The notes: generated by a model not told the origin, from the letters alone. Shown: positions 32,047-45,300, counted from the first letter of the stretch. The stretch: 64,000 bases of DNA from Sweltsa coloradensis (GCA_024449915.1 JAMZAV010001854.1:62001-126000), one strand, 5' to 3'. Numbers and translations: made by a program.

Positions 32047-34946
32047 ATGGCTGACGAGTTCGAGAACAACTTGTCTTACGTAGAGGAACTTAAGTTCAAC
32101 ATTGTTGATGATAACGCGGTAAATGCGTTTCAAATAATTTGTTTGTGTTAATTTTAACATCCGTCTTCAGAAAACATTTGTGGAATTCACTGAATATATG
32201 GCACCGTTATTGATGTAGTAGACGTCATTATCTTAAGTGAGTGAATATTAATCAACATGAGATACATTTGTACTCTATTGACGGATATAGTGTGTTTCAT
32301 GCTCTGCGCGATAATGTACGAGGTGGGGAGTCTTTGTATACGTTAAAGATGGTCTACAATTTATAAATGTGAGAACTCATTTTAATTCGTTTGAAGGCTT
32401 GGAAGGCACTATTACAATAGTGGAATAAAAACTTATTTATTTGCAATAATTCAGACCGCCTAGCAAACATAAATGACTTTTTAACAGAGATTGACTTTTT
32501 GTTTCATGATGTTGGGGATAACGTGAAAGTATTATACCTAGGTGATATTAATTTAAATTTGCTGGATACAAATGCGTATGTGGAACAATATGAGACAATA
32601 TGTCAAATATGGAATGAGGCGTTGCACATATGGTGAAACAAGGTTGAGAGCAGGCTTCAATTGTTTACAGCAACATGAATCGATCATAGCTATGTGCGAT
32701 TGCAAGATCAAACTTTAGAGGTCACTTTCGGCAATTTTGGCAAACAAAAATATCAGACCACTATATAAAATGCTAGGATTTGAACAAATTCATTACGTAA
32801 TCATGCTTTGGAAAATGCTAAATTGAGTCAAAAGTCCTAAATGATAGAAAGGTGACAAACGCTTTGAAGAATGTTGATTGGGTAAATTAAATAATTGCGA
32901 TGACCCATGTGAGCTATATACAAGATAAGTGATATTTTTAAACGTGTCTATGATGACGCTGAGGAAATAGAGTTGTCATAACTTGAAGCATGGGAAATGG
33001 AAAACCTTGGTAACTAGGATTTAAAAAATTTAATGAAAGAAAGGGATAATTTGGTTTCGAAGATGAAAACGCTCAAATAAAAATATTGAATACAAAAATA
33101 TGTATAAGCAACTGAGAAATACTATAAATAAAGACCTTGATAAAGCGAAAAGTATTTTTAAATTGCGATTTATTAGGTGTAAAGATAGCATTAAGGAAAC
33201 ATGGAAACAATCAATTGTGCTATTGGTAAGAAGCAAAAAAAACGCTCCTGACGAAGTCATATCAAAGTATATGGGAAAGAGCTTTGACGCTAATAATATA
33301 GTTGATGGTTTTGTTAATTCCTTTTCGGATGAGTGGAGGCTATAAATCACGATTGTGCAATAGAGACAGCTACTGCTTGTGATGATTATGCCTTACAATC
33401 TATGTACTTTAAAAAGCTACTCCCAAAACAATAAGTGATATTATACTCAATCTAAACAGTAATAAAGGTCCGGGCATTGATAGGATTAGAATGAGTGACA
33501 TTAAATTAATTTCTGATCAAATAAGTCCAATTATTGCACATTTAGTTAATCAAATATTTAAATACAAGATGATACCGGAAGGTTTAAAAATATCGTTTTG
33601 AGGCCGATTTACAAGAACGGTGATCATATGGCATTTAACAATTATAGACCGATTGCGATACTGCCGTCAATTGAAAAAATTATGGAAAGGTATCTAGCTG
33701 ATCAACTTATTTCGTATATGACAAACTTTAATATAATTGATCGACGTCAATATGGTTTTCAAAAAAACAAAAGCACAGGGAGTCTTCTGGCTGATTTTTC
33801 CGACCTAGTTTTCAATGCATTAAATAAAATTTGCATGTGGGGTAATTTTTATAGACTTTTCAAAAGCGTTTGACACCTTACTTCATAGTAGACTGCTGAA
33901 TGCTCTTAGGAAAATTGGAATACGAGGGCCACTACTAGAATTATTTAGAAATTATTTGTCAGAAAGACGTGTGACTGTTAAATATCAACATTATTTTAGT
34001 AAATTAAACAAAAGTTCATCTGGTGTGCCCAAGGCTCCATTTTAGGTCCCTTATTATATCTTGTTTATGTTTAAAGACATGTTAAAGTTGGTCAAAGATT
34101 GTTATATTTTTCTTTATGCTGACGATACTGTAATTGTTGCTATTCATAGAGTATTTGAAATTGTAAACCAAATGCTCCAAATTGACTTTTTGAATATTTT
34201 AAGATGGTCCCATGATAATGGTCTAACTATCAATTATAAAAAAACAAAGGTCATGCATATTCATTCACCTTACACTAGTGTTAAAAATTAAACATTATTT
34301 TCCATAATTATGCCTGCCTACACAGAAACTTCCGAAAGGGTTATGTTTCGAGTGATGATGACTCATGCGGGTGCCAAAAGTGTTTAGATAATACATTCGA
34401 ACACATATATCTAGGAGTGATAATTGATGGAAATTTAAATGGGACAAACATATTAATAAGTTAAGCAGCAAATTAAGGTCAACCTTGTACAGTATACGTG
34501 TTCTTAAACCATATGTAAGTACTAGCGTTTGGTTACGGTGTATTATGCACTGGCAGAATCTTTAATACGATACGGAATATTGTCATGGGACATGCTACGG
34601 CTTCTTACATAAAAAAGGTGGAAAATTTACAAAGGTCAATTTGGAGGGTAATTTTTGGAGAAAGAACTAGTGAGTTTTTAACAGCTTCAAAACTGCATTT
34701 TTATTTTTTATGGTCACTAATTACTTCTCATCAGAGTACAAAGCTGTATCTCATCATGACCATAAAACAAGAAATAAGTTACGATTATTGATACCTAGTG
34801 ACATTTATAACAGGTACGGAGAACAACAGAAAAGCTACCTAGTGCCGTCCTTGTTCAATAAATTGCCAGAAGACCTAAAGCAACTAACAAATGGTGTGAA
34901 AAAAAAAAAACAAATAAGGAAATGGTTATTAGAAAATGAGATATAG
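32047..34946 (+). pseudogene. LINE ORF2 (endonuclease plus RT), many frameshifts
   Basis: The ATG at 32047 opens a decayed ORF2. An APE-type endonuclease is visible in pieces (YSIDGYSVFHALRDN, VFVYVKDGLQF, VLYLGDINLNLLDTN near 32530-32575). Then follow the linker (33100-33345), RT signatures NKGPGIDRIRMSD (about 33465), NYRPIAILPSIEKIMERYL and QYGFQKNKSTGSLLADF (33598-33800), FIDFSKAFDTL in another frame (about 33850), YADDTVIVAI (about 34117), and the C-terminus ending NENEI-like at 34946. At least six frame changes and some stops make it dead. The style fits the broad CR1/Jockey group; clade uncertain. Confidence 0.7.
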
Positions 34947-35098
34947 AACCTAATGTGTATTTTGTATGTGAAGATTTGAACTACTAATATTTGATTTGTG
35001 TGTTTATACTTTGTTGATGAAATGTAATAATTTTTTGTTTTGTTTCAATACGAAGAGTCAAGACTTACAAAATGTTGTAAAAATGTAATAACAAATTA

Positions 35099-35133
35099 CC
35101 CCACAGACAAGCTACTGCGTAGCTTTGTGGGGT
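35099..35133 (+). other. LINE 3' UTR hairpin, copy a
   Basis: The outer stem CCCCACA/TGTGGGG (7 bp), a GACA bulge and the inner stem AGCTAC/GTAGCT (6 bp) with a 3-nt loop lie about 45 bp before the poly(A) tail. It is probably the RNA structure recognised by the element's own reverse transcriptase. Confidence 0.65.
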
Positions 35134-35175
35134 TTGTCAATTCTGTATTTGTAATTTTTGATCAATAAAAGTTTC

Positions 35176-35176
<1 letters not shown>

Positions 35177-35258
<82 letters not shown>
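35177..35258. repeat. LINE poly(A) tail followed by (CTA)n microsatellite 2
   Basis: A run of over 20 A ends the 31.5-35.2 kb LINE. It changes directly to about 19 CTA triplets, then directly to the next LINE copy. Confidence 0.9.
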
Positions 35259-35259
35259 C

Positions 35260-36239
35260 ACTCCCTTTATGTCCCATCAGAAAATAGAAATTGTGTTTCA
35301 TGAAAACGCCTGTTTGCATGCAAATCATAGAACGGGATTACTGTCAATAAATGATAATTGTATGTGTAAAAGATACCTAGAAAACGTAACAGAATTTACG
35401 TATTTAGGTGTCATAATAGATCACAATTTCAAATGGAGTTTTCATATTGAGAAATTATGTAATCGGCTTAGATCAGCTTTGTATAGTATTAAAACTCTAA
35501 AGCAATATGTCAAGGGGGGTGTTTTAAAAGTTGTCTATCACGCTCTTGTAGAGTCTATAATTAGGTATGGCTTACTAGCATGGGGTGCTACATCCGGTAC
35601 ATATGTGCAAGATATTGTTAACATTCAGAAACGTATTTTTAAGATCATGTATCCTCACAGGTATGACATAGATGGTAATGTAGGTTTAATGTTTGTAAAT
35701 GAACTACATGAATATATGATACTAACGAATAACTATTTTGACAAAGATTACTTAGCTGTGACGCAACATACATACGATACAAGAATAGAGATAGATTTTT
35801 AATACCGGCAACCAGATACAACACTTATGGAGATCAGGAAAGAAAAATTATTGTACCTAAATTCTTAAATACCTTACCTGACAATTTAAAATCATTAAAA
35901 TCTATGAATGAGGTGAAGAGGAAAATAAAAGAATGGATAATAAAAAGGGAATGAATATTATTGTCTATGATTTGTCTTTGTTTTTGTTTTTGAAGTTATG
36001 TAATCTTTGGTGGGGTGGTTATATGGTAGTATAATGTTTCTTATATTGTATACTATTGTGTTACTCTTTAGTTTTAGAATGTTTTTCATTTTTGTTATCA
36101 AAATGAGAGTCAGAGATATTGTTTATATATGTTTTGTTGTTAAAGAGACTCTGCAGACAAGCTACGTAAGTAGTTTTGCGGAGTCTGAAATTGCTGTATT
36201 TTGTATTTTTTTCCAAATAAAGAACAATTCAAAAAAAAA
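35260..36239 (+). pseudogene. Second copy of the same LINE, 5'-truncated
   Basis: It encodes only the C-terminal part of ORF2: open from 35269 to 35802 (FTYLGVIIDHNFKWSFHIEK, GLLAWGATSG), then after one frameshift on to a stop at about 35952 (KFLNTLPDNLK). It is followed by a 3' UTR with a hairpin at about 36146-36186 and an A tail from about 36230. Truncation starts right at microsatellite 2. It is less decayed than its neighbour upstream and so is probably younger. Confidence 0.7.
36146..36186 (+). other. LINE 3' UTR hairpin, copy b
   Basis: An outer stem of about 10 bp (AGACTCTGCA with TGCGGAGTCT), the same GACA bulge and the inner stem AGCTAC/GTAGTT with a GTAA loop. Relative to copy a, two outer pairs have changed on both sides so that pairing is kept. 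Confidence 0.65.
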
Positions 36240-36247
36240 AAAAAAAA

Positions 36248-36294
<47 letters not shown>

Positions 36295-36333
36295 AATACT
36301 ACTACTACTACTATACTTACTACTACTACTACA

Positions 36334-36411
<78 letters not shown>

Positions 36412-36450
36412 AACTACTACTACTACTACTAACTACTACTATTCTATTAC
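36230..36450. repeat. Poly(A) tail followed by (CTA)n microsatellite 3
   Basis: An A run of about 17 is followed by about 200 bp of CTA/TAC triplets with a few interruptions. It again lies between two LINE copies. Confidence 0.95.
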
Positions 36451-36455
36451 TATAA

Positions 36456-38440
36456 AGAGACACCATGGTGGAACAAAAATATAAAAGCTGCTGTAAAACA
36501 GAAGAAAGAAACATGGAAAAAGAAGGAAGAAGACCGCTCCATTGAAAATATTTTGAAATATGAACAGAGCAAAAAAGAGGTAAAGGAGATTGTCAAGCTA
36601 GAAAAACAAAAATCAATGGTTAAGCTGGCTGAAAAACTGAAAATTGACTTTGATGGGAACAAAAAGATGTTGTACGGTATGATCAAAAATAAACGTACAG
36701 ACAGTGAACGCCCAAATTATCTTAAAAACAAAGATGGAGAACTAACACAAGAAACAAGTGAAATACAAGCTTTGTGGAAAGAGCATTTCTTCAACCTACT
36801 CAATGATACCAATAATCAGGGCTGTGATGAAAGTATCAACAACTCTGTGGCGGAAAAACTGGAAGAATACTATGAAGAAGAGGAGGCAGAAATAACAAGA
36901 GAAGAAGTACGGCATGCTATTGGATATATGAAGAACGGAAGAGCAGCAGGGATGGATGAAGTATATGTAGAAATGATTAAAGCAGCAGGACCAGCAGGGG
37001 GTGAATGGATGTATCGCGTGGTAAAAGCAGCCTGGCAACAGAAAGCAGGTCCCGAGGACTGGCGGAAAGGAGTGATCGTCCCACTTAATAAAAAGGGTGA
37101 CAGGAAGGATGTAATAAACTACAGCTAAGCATCACCCTAATGAGCCAAGGAGCTAAAATATATGAAAGGATAATACAAGCAAGATTAAAATATGAAACAA
37201 TAGAACCACAGCTAAGGGAAGAGCAGTATGGGTTTCGGAGTGGAAGGTCAACCACTTATTTGATATTCGCAGTGCGACAAATCATGGAAACTAGATGGGA
37301 GGCAGGACAAACGGTGCACATAGTGTTTTTAGACCTAGAAAAAGCCTATGATCGCATGCCCCAAGGAAAAGTGTGGGAGTGCCTAAAAAAGAAGGGTGTT
37401 AGCAACGGCATGATCGAGAGAATAATTAGTATGTACCAACAATGTACAAGTTGTGTTCAAACAAACCATGGAAATACTGAGTGGTTCAACACTAACTCTG
37501 GCCTAAGGCAAGGCAGTGTAATATCCCCATTACTATTCTCAATAGTAATGGACAAAATATTAAATAAGGTGGAACCAGAGACGGGAACTGGCACAAGGAC
37601 AATGATTTATGCGGATGACATCCTAGTGTGGGGAGAGACAGCTGAAGAAGTGCAGACAAAAGTGAAGAAGTGGAAACTTGTAACAGAAGAATTTGGACTA
37701 AAGATCAGTGTAGGAAAAAGTAAAACTATTGTGATGGAAAAATCTAGAAAGAAAGGAACAAGTAAAGTAACTAGAGAGAAAATTAAAATTGGAGATGAGG
37801 AACTGGAAGAGGCAGAAGAGTTTGCGTACGTAGGTAGCATTATCACAAAGGAGACAAAGATGGGAAGTGAGATCAGTAAAAGGGTGGCCCAGGCAGAATC
37901 CTTCTATCAGCAAGTAAGGAAGTTACTTTGGAACGAGGATTTCCATAATGAATGCAAGGTGTTATTGTACAAGGTATACTATCTACCCATCCTTACATAT
38001 GCTTCAGTGACCTGGACACTAGGAGCCGTAGATGCAAGTAGGATTCAAGCAGCTGAAATGAAGTTCGTAAGAAGCATAGCCGGAATATCGAAGTAAGACA
38101 AAATTAGAAGTCAAAAATCAGGACAAAAGTTGGAGTTGAGAAGCTATTATTAAAAATTGGACGAGAAAGGTTGAGATGGTATGGACATGTCAGAAGAATG
38201 GGAGAAGAAAGAATTCCAAGGACAGAATTTGAAAGTGGGGACAAAGTTAAAAGACGAGTCAGTAGACCAAGAGAGAAGTGGAAAGATCAAATAAGAAATG
38301 ATATACAGGAAAGAGGTGAGAAGTGGGAAGAAGTCGAAGCAAGGAAACTGTGGGAAGACAGAAGTGGATGGCATGACCTGGTGGGAAGAAGTGCGAGTGA
38401 ACCTGAAGAGGACATGACAGGCCTGGCAAGCCGGTGTTAA
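36456..38440 (+). pseudogene. Near-complete LINE reverse transcriptase, two frameshifts
   Basis: A non-LTR reverse transcriptase, 5'-truncated at microsatellite 3. The order is pre-RT linker (PWWNKNIKAAVKQKKETWKK, 36463-37125), a frameshift at about 37127, then RT from 37140 with EEQYGFRSGRSTTYLIF, VFLDLEKAYDRMPQGKVW, SGLRQGSVISPLLF and the catalytic YADDILVW. The thumb and C-terminus follow (EFAYVGSIIT, YASVTWTLG) to 38096. After a second frameshift comes LRWYGHVRRMGEERIPR with an arginine-rich tail, ending at 38440. The endonuclease is absent. It is the same kind as the copy at 28.3 kb and quite different from the LINE just upstream. An AATAAA lies at about 38561. Confidence 0.8.
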
Positions 38441-38775
38441 CAACTCATAAAAGGCCCTAGAAAATTGGTGGCTATAGCCACCCCCTGACCTAAATCAGTG
38501 GGAAAAAAGGAGTCAGAAATATAATGTATATACTTTGAAACAGTTTTAAAAATATCTCTACAATAAAAAGTGTTTAAAAAATTATATTTGTGAATTTAAT
38601 TTCTGTGTGAATTTGCAAATTTTGTGATTAAAAAAATGTAAATTTGTGTAAAATCACAGTTAGGCCTACAAGATATAATCTTTTAAACGGTTCATTTAGT
38701 GAGGTATTAGTAGAGGTCCCTGTAAATGGTTTTATTTTTTTCCAAAATTTGTTTTTAAAAAATGTAAAAAGTGGA
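38441..38775. other. LINE 3' flank / AT-rich spacer
   Basis: Probably the 3' UTR and flank of the preceding LINE, with AATAAA at about 38561. Nothing else is recognised. Confidence 0.4.
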
Positions 38776-41700
38776 GTTAAGTCCTGCGGCAGAGACGCAC
38801 GTGAAGAGCTTACCTGGGAGAAGAACGTCTTCGGACTGCCCACTAGGGCCCCTGCACATGTGCAGAAGTGCGGGCCAACGGCTGGCGTAAGGGAAGTCCA
38901 TGCGGCAAGATCGCACGTGAAGAGCTTACCTGGGGAAGAAGTTTCGGACACTTGCTGCACACTAGGGCCCTGCTCCATGTGGCATGAAGGTGAGGCCCAA
39001 CGGTGGCGACGGGCCCCCCAGATGGCTCTGTGGCCAGGGCGTCCCCCTGGTTACGGAAGGCCTGGAAGTCCCCGGGGGAGAACGCAATGGAGCCTTTAAC
39101 CTGGGCCCCCTTGGGCCAAAGGGGGCCAAACCTTGGCGCCTTACCCATGGCGAGTCCAAAGGGGGCTACCTGGGAAGGACGTCAAGGGGAGACGCCGAGG
39201 GAAGCTTCCTGCGGAGAACGCCCAGGGCTCCCGGGGCCAACGTGGGCCTAAGGGCACCGCGGAGGTTCGCAGGGGCCCTGGGAGACCCTTGAATTTTGTG
39301 AGGCCCTGGCCGGGAGCCCCGGGTAAAAGCCCGGCGCAGGGGACGAGGGAAAAGCCAAAAGGCCCTCGGAAAGGGTCCCAAGCGTCTACGGCACTGGGGC
39401 CAAAGCCTGAAAGGGGATCGGAAGGGCGGACCCCTTCGGAAGAGGCCAGGGGGACTAGGCGGGCATAGGCCAGGAACCGGGAAACCTACTTCGGTAAAAT
39501 GTCGCCTTGGCACCCCCCTGGGCCGGGCATTGGGACGGGAAAGTCCGCCCGGAGGCACGGATGAGGCCGGACCCTGAAAGTACGCGGGACAATTTTCGCA
39601 AAGGCGTTTGGAGCTGGGCACATGGCCCTAGGGCCAGGGAACCGCCGGCAGCTTCGGAAGATGGCAAGGCAAGGAAGAGTTCCGGGAAGTAAATTCCCCC
39701 CCCCTGTGGCCCGGCGGGCCAAGGCCATCGGGAAATGCGGGCAAAGACGGAAAAGGGGGTCCTGGGAGAAAAAGCCCCGGCCTGGGAAAGGGGCACCCAG
39801 GGCACTGAAGGGCCCCAAACGCTGCGTACGGGCCACTGAAGCCCGTAAGGTACCGGGAAGAGTTTTTTCCAAATTGCCCCGGGCCAAGGGCCCAAGGGGG
39901 GAAGGGGCCTCGGAAGTCCATGGGCCGCACAAAAGGGGGACCGGAAGAAAAATCGGAATTCCACGGGGCCCTGCCCGAGGCTGGGGACAAAGGTGGGCAA
40001 AAACTCCGCGGTCGCCCAGGGGCCCCCCAAAGGGCACGGGAAAACCTCGGCCTGGCCCAGGGCTGCCAAGTGCCGGGGAAAGACGCAAGGCCGGAAAACG
40101 CCTGGCCCTGGCCAAAGTGACCGCCAAGTGGCCGTAGGTGCACCAAGGCCGGCAAGGCCCGGGAACCTGGCGTACAAAAGGCCGGGAAAATGGGGAAGCC
40201 CATAGGGCCCCGTCCGACCCTGCCAAGGAGGGCCAAGGCTGGAGGAACGGGCCAGGGGGAAACCAGGGTCTCGGGGGAAAGTTCGCACCTGGAAAAGGGG
40301 CCCCCCCTCCATAGTGGCACGAGTCGGGAAACGGGCCCCACGGGCCGGTAGGGCAGGGCCCGTGGAAGTAAGGAAGGCCGTGGCACATTGCCCCTAGGGG
40401 CAAAAAGGACGGTCCAAACTGTGGCGGGAACCATGGGGAGAACGGAACCTGAGCTTCCGGGGGAAAAGCCGGCCACTGCTGCACTGGGCCTTCGGCACTA
40501 GACCGGCCCCCGTAGGAATCAAGCGCGGGACCGCGGGCTACGGAGCAGTGACACCTGCACACCAGGCTCTGTCTTTTGCCCAAAGGGCGGGTAAGGCCGG
40601 AGGAAGCCCCTCGGCTGCTGAGTAAGCCTGGAAGAAGTATTACCGGGGGCCGAACCTGCCGGGGGACGGGGCCCCGCCGAAGGCCTGGCCCCCGTTTGGG
40701 GCCCCTTATAAAGGGGCCACCGGGAAAACTGGGGGTGCGGGGCCCAAATCCCCAAGGGGCAAGGGCTCAACTTGGGACCGCACAGGCACTTAGGACGGAA
40801 AACCCGGGGCCCTTGCCCCTGCCTTGAAGGGGGAAAGGTGGGCCCCGGCTGGGAGCCTTCCGGACAAGAGAGCTACCTTAAGGAACTTTTTGGGCCATGC
40901 CCCATTTCGGCTTGGGAGGGCCAAACGGCTGCCGGGGATGGGCCCGATGCCGGAAGGCCTTTCCTGGGAGAGCCTTCGGGACTTGCGCCCAGGCCCTCCA
41001 ACCCGAAGGTGGGGAAAGGGTGGCAGGGACCATCGGCAGAGAGGAAAAAAGGCCCGGAAGAAAGCCGGGCACCGACCTAAGTCCTGCGGGCCGGGACGGG
41101 CCAACGCTGCGAAAGGGGGCCAGGGCCCCCTCGCAGTGAAGAGGACCGGGAAAGGGGCTCGGACATGCGCAATGGCCCGTCCGTGGGAAGGTTCGGGAAA
41201 CGCTCTGGGACCTGCGCAGAAGGGGAACCCGGCCCGGGGGAGGCTTGGGGCCAGCCCCAGGGCCCTCCGGGACGATGAGGGACGCGGGCGGGACTCCACC
41301 CAATTTGCCGGAAAGCAGGGGAAAAGGTCCCACCCTTTTCTGGGGGGCCCGGGAGGGGGAACGGGAAAGGCCTCGGGAATTCCCGCCCATAGAGCTTCCT
41401 GGAGAAGAAGTTCGGAACTTGCTGCCCGGGCCCCTGCCGGGCACTAAGGTCGGGGCCCAAAGGCTGGCGTACGGAATCATGGGCAAGTCGCACTAAACCT
41501 TAATGGAACCCTTTGGACACTTGCTGCACCCTTGGGCCCCTGCCCGGGGAAAAGGCGGCGACATTGGGCGAACCAGTGGAAATTCCTGGGAAGAAACGGG
41601 CCAAAATTCCCACCGGGCTTGGGCAGAAGACTTTGGGGAAGCCACACTGCGCCAAACCCTGCCTGAAGTGGGAACGGGGAGGGCCAAGGGGGAAGGGGCC

Positions 41701-44700
41701 TCCGATCCGCACAAAAGGGGGCCCCCAAGGCGCTGGAAAAGGCCGGTTGGCCCTGGGCACGGGAGAAAGGCAACGGGGGGGCTGCCCAAAGGGCCCCGTG
41801 AGGGAAAAGGGAGGGCCATCGGCGCCCGTGCAAGCCAGGGCCAAGGGCTTCCAGGAACAGGGCCCCGTGAACGAAGTAAGGGCCCCGAAGGCCCCGGCAA
41901 TTTGCCCAAGGCCCGTAGGGACTAAGGGACGGAAAGCGGGGAAAGGGCCCCGCTAGGACCAGGGGGAACGGGGGCAACCCCTGGCCCTTGCCCATGGGCG
42001 ACTGAAAGGGCCAGCCGCCGGGGCCCGGGGCCAAGAGAAGGAGACCTTGGGGCACTTGCTCCCAAATGGGCCCCCCTTAGAGAAAGGTGGCCCCAGGTGG
42101 GCCCGCCAAATGGACGGGAAGCGCGGGGAAATTTGGGAATTTAGGGACGGGGGCCCGGGGACGTGGCAAACCGGCCAAATGGGAGGACAATGGCCGAATT
42201 CGCAAAGGCCGGGAAGCCTTTGGACCCGTGAACTGGGCCCCCCGTGCACAGTGAGCCAACGGCAGCAAGTCCTGGCAGGGCCATAAACCTGGGAAAGGAA
42301 TCTTGGACACTTGCTGCAACTTCCCTGCCAGTGGACGGAACCGGGGCCGGGAACGGGGGGAGTACGGGAACTACCTGGAGAACCCTCGGAAATTGCTGAG
42401 GCCCCCCAAGGCCCTGGGGAGGCCGGGCCCCCCTGGGCCCAAGGGAGGGCAAACGAGCTCGTAGGGAAGTCCTTCGAAAGGTGCCCTGGAGAGGCCCAAA
42501 CCTGAGGAACCAAGGGCTCGGGACCCGGGAAGACCCCGGGGAAAACCGGGGTTCCACTTCCCGCAGGGCGGTCCGCGCCAAGGGCCCCTGGTGCATGGGG
42601 AGGAAAAGTTTGGTAAACCGGGGAAATTTAGGCACTTGCTACCAGGGCCCTCCATGTGCCCGGTGGCCCGTCCTGCGGGAAGAGGAAATTTGGGGACGGT
42701 ATTTGGGGTTTGGCACCACTTCCCGGGAATAGCCCCCTCTCTAAGTGCCCCCAAGAAAGGGACGGCCAAAGGGGTCGGGGGGTAACGCCAAGGAAAGCTT
42801 AACGGTGACCCAAAGGGCCTGCCCAGTGGCGTGCAGTGCCCCGGGGAAGGGAGCCGGGGACCCTGGCTATGGCAGGAAAGGGGGCGGGGAGCCTCGGACG
42901 CGTCCATGGGAAGGTGGGAAAAAGTACCGGGAAAGGCGGTTCCCGGAACCTGGGAACTTGGTTCCCGGCAATGGCCTCCTTTGGGACGGCCCTGCCGAAA
43001 CAGGGAGGCCAAACGCGGAAGGGAATCCGGAAGCTGAGCAAAACCCCGGGGGAAATTTCTGCGGCTGGCCCCTGGCCGCTCATGGGAGGGCTTAAGAACC
43101 TGGGGCGAAGGCCCTGGAACCCGGAAAGTATGGACGAAAGGTCCCGGGGCAGGGCGGGGAGCAAAGGAGGAGGGAACCGCGGGGTTCCGGGGCCTCGAAA
43201 GCTTTGGGAAAATGTCACCCCCCGGTTCTGCCTCAAGGGCGTACGCCACGGAGGGAAGATCCCTGGGAAAAAACGTTTTAAAATTCTGAACTTGGCACCT
43301 TGCTACATGTGGCCCTAGAATGACGGGAAAAGGGCTACGGGGGCCGGCGACGGGGCACCGGAAAAGGAATGGGAAAACGTCTTGACCTTGCTGAAATTTG
43401 GGCCCCGCCCTGGAAGGTAGGGCAAGGGGGGCAGGAAAATCTGGGGGAAGTCAGGAACTTTGGGAAGAACCCTTCCTGGGCCCGGCTGCCCGCTGAGACG
43501 GGCCCTGCGAGGGAATCCAAGCGGGTGCACGGAAGCTAACTGGGAAGACTTTCGGACATTCGCCCCTAAGGGCCCCTGGGGCAAAGGTGGGCCCCGGGGC
43601 GAGGAAGTCCCTGGGGGGTGGGAAGGGTTACCGGGGGAAAACCGGAACTTTCGGAACCCAGCCGGGCCCGGGGGTTAGGGAAAACGGCTGGGCCCCCTGG
43701 GAACGCCGGGGAGCCCCAGACCTTTGGGAAGTCTGGCCCCTGTCCCAAAGTCAGGGAAGGAAATGCCGGGAAGAGCTTACCGGGAGAAGGAGTCTGGGCA
43801 CTGCAGGCCCTGTGCCCCCCGTGGAAATGGGGCCGGCCCATGGGCCCGGGAAGGGCAATCCGGGACGGAAAGGGGCAGGAAGCACGGAGACTTTGCTAAA
43901 AAAGGACCAGGGGCCCCGGGCCCTGGGCATGTGGCCGGACGCCTAAACGTGGCAAGGGGTCTTGGAATCGGCGGAAACACCGGGGAGAAGTTCCCGGGAA
44001 AGAAAGTCTTGACCCCCCGTGGCCCCGCCCCGGGGAAAGAAGGGAGGGGGCGGGGCGGGAAGTCCGTGCAGGGACTATGGGGAAAGCTGTCCCCCTCCCT
44101 TGGGCCTGGGACAAGGGCGGGAAACGCGGGGAGGGAGTCCGGCAGAGGCCCAGGGGCCCGGGGCTTGGCCCTCATGGAAGGTCCGGGCCAAAGGGGGTGA
44201 AGGGCCACAACGGCCGGGAAGGCCCGGGAGACGAAGGGTCTGAAGGAAAACTTTGCGGACGAAAGCCCACTGGGGAAGTGGGCAACGCCTAAGGGAAATG
44301 GCCAGGCACGGAATGGCCCAGGCCGGGTTGGGCTGGACGACGGCAAATGGGACGAAGAACGGGCACTGCGCCGCGGCCCTGAAATGCCAAGGCGGGGGGC
44401 CTTTGGGACGGAAGTCCCTGGGAGGAATGGACGCCACGGTGGGAGACTCCTGGGGATCCCGGGGGACCTGGGGCCTTTTTTGGGGCCCCTAAGCCCCCCA
44501 AATGGCGGATTTTGCAAATGGGCTTTATTCCGGGGGGAAAAAACTGGAAAACCCGAAGTCTGCCGGCCAAGGACGTGCGGGAAAACCCCGGGATCCCTGG
44601 GGTAGGGGAAAAGGCCACGGGTACTAGGGGTTCCGGGCACTGACGGGCCTCTGGGGGAAAGTTGGAACGCGTAAACCAGGGGGAACGTGACGGAAAGGGT

Positions 44701-45300
44701 TCTAGGGCCCTTTGGGGATTTTAAAGGGCCCCACCGGGGACTCAATCGGATCGTGGCTCACCTGGGAGGAAAAAGGAAATTTAAAAATCAGGGGGGCCCC
44801 GGCTGCCCTGGAAAGGCGCGCCTAGGGTTTTGGAAAGAGGGGCAAGGGGCAACCGGGAATTTGGGCACCAAGCCCTGGGGGAATTGCATCCCGTGGCAAT
44901 GAAAGGGCCCGTTAAAAAGGCCAAATTCGGAAAGTTTGGGAGAAGGGGGGAACTGTTGGAAGGTCCTTCGGAATTCCCCGGGGCCCCGTTGGTCGGGAAG
45001 TGAGGAATCTTTCTTCAAAGATTGGGACCTTTGGCAAAAGCCCACGGAAACTTCACTTTGGCCCTCAGGGGGTACGGGGATCCCCAGGATGGAACGTAGA
45101 ATTATGGGACGAGTCGGACTTTGACATTTTCCCATGTCCACAGGGAACGGGATGTACAAGGGGCGCCAAGGTTCCAGGGAAATGGGAAATTTAAATTTGG
45201 GATAGGGGTGCCAAAGGGTTGCCGGCCAGGGTTACGGAAATGGAAATCAAGTGAAAACCTTAAATTAATTTTAGCTGTTCCCCCAAAGCAAAAAAATGTT
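38776..45300. repeat. Decayed ~115-bp GC-rich satellite with distorted sequence
   Basis: Two clear units begin at about 38781 and 38896 (GCACGTGAAGAGCTTACCTG ... CGGACACTTGCTGCACAC ... CCCAACGGCTGGCG). The same phrases recur in damaged form through the block (near 41400, 41520, 42055, 42305, 42630, 43285, 43790). From about 39000 on, nearly every base sits in a run of two to six identical bases (GGG, CCC, AAA), unlike any other part of the window. Stop codons are depleted on both strands, which creates many overlapping Gly/Pro/Arg-rich ORFs up to 365 aa. None has a domain and none should be called a gene. Poor consensus over a long satellite is the likeliest explanation. Confidence 0.6.

Noticed and set aside
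35137..36455. Poly-serine, poly-leucine and poly-tyrosine ORFs
   Set aside because: Products of CTA/TAC repeats read in different frames.
39486..40583. Long minus-strand ORF (365 aa) and many overlapping ORFs from 38.6 to 45.3 kb
   Set aside because: Open frames occur on both strands at once, are Gly/Pro/Arg-rich, have no domains and follow from GC-rich satellite sequence depleted of stop codons.
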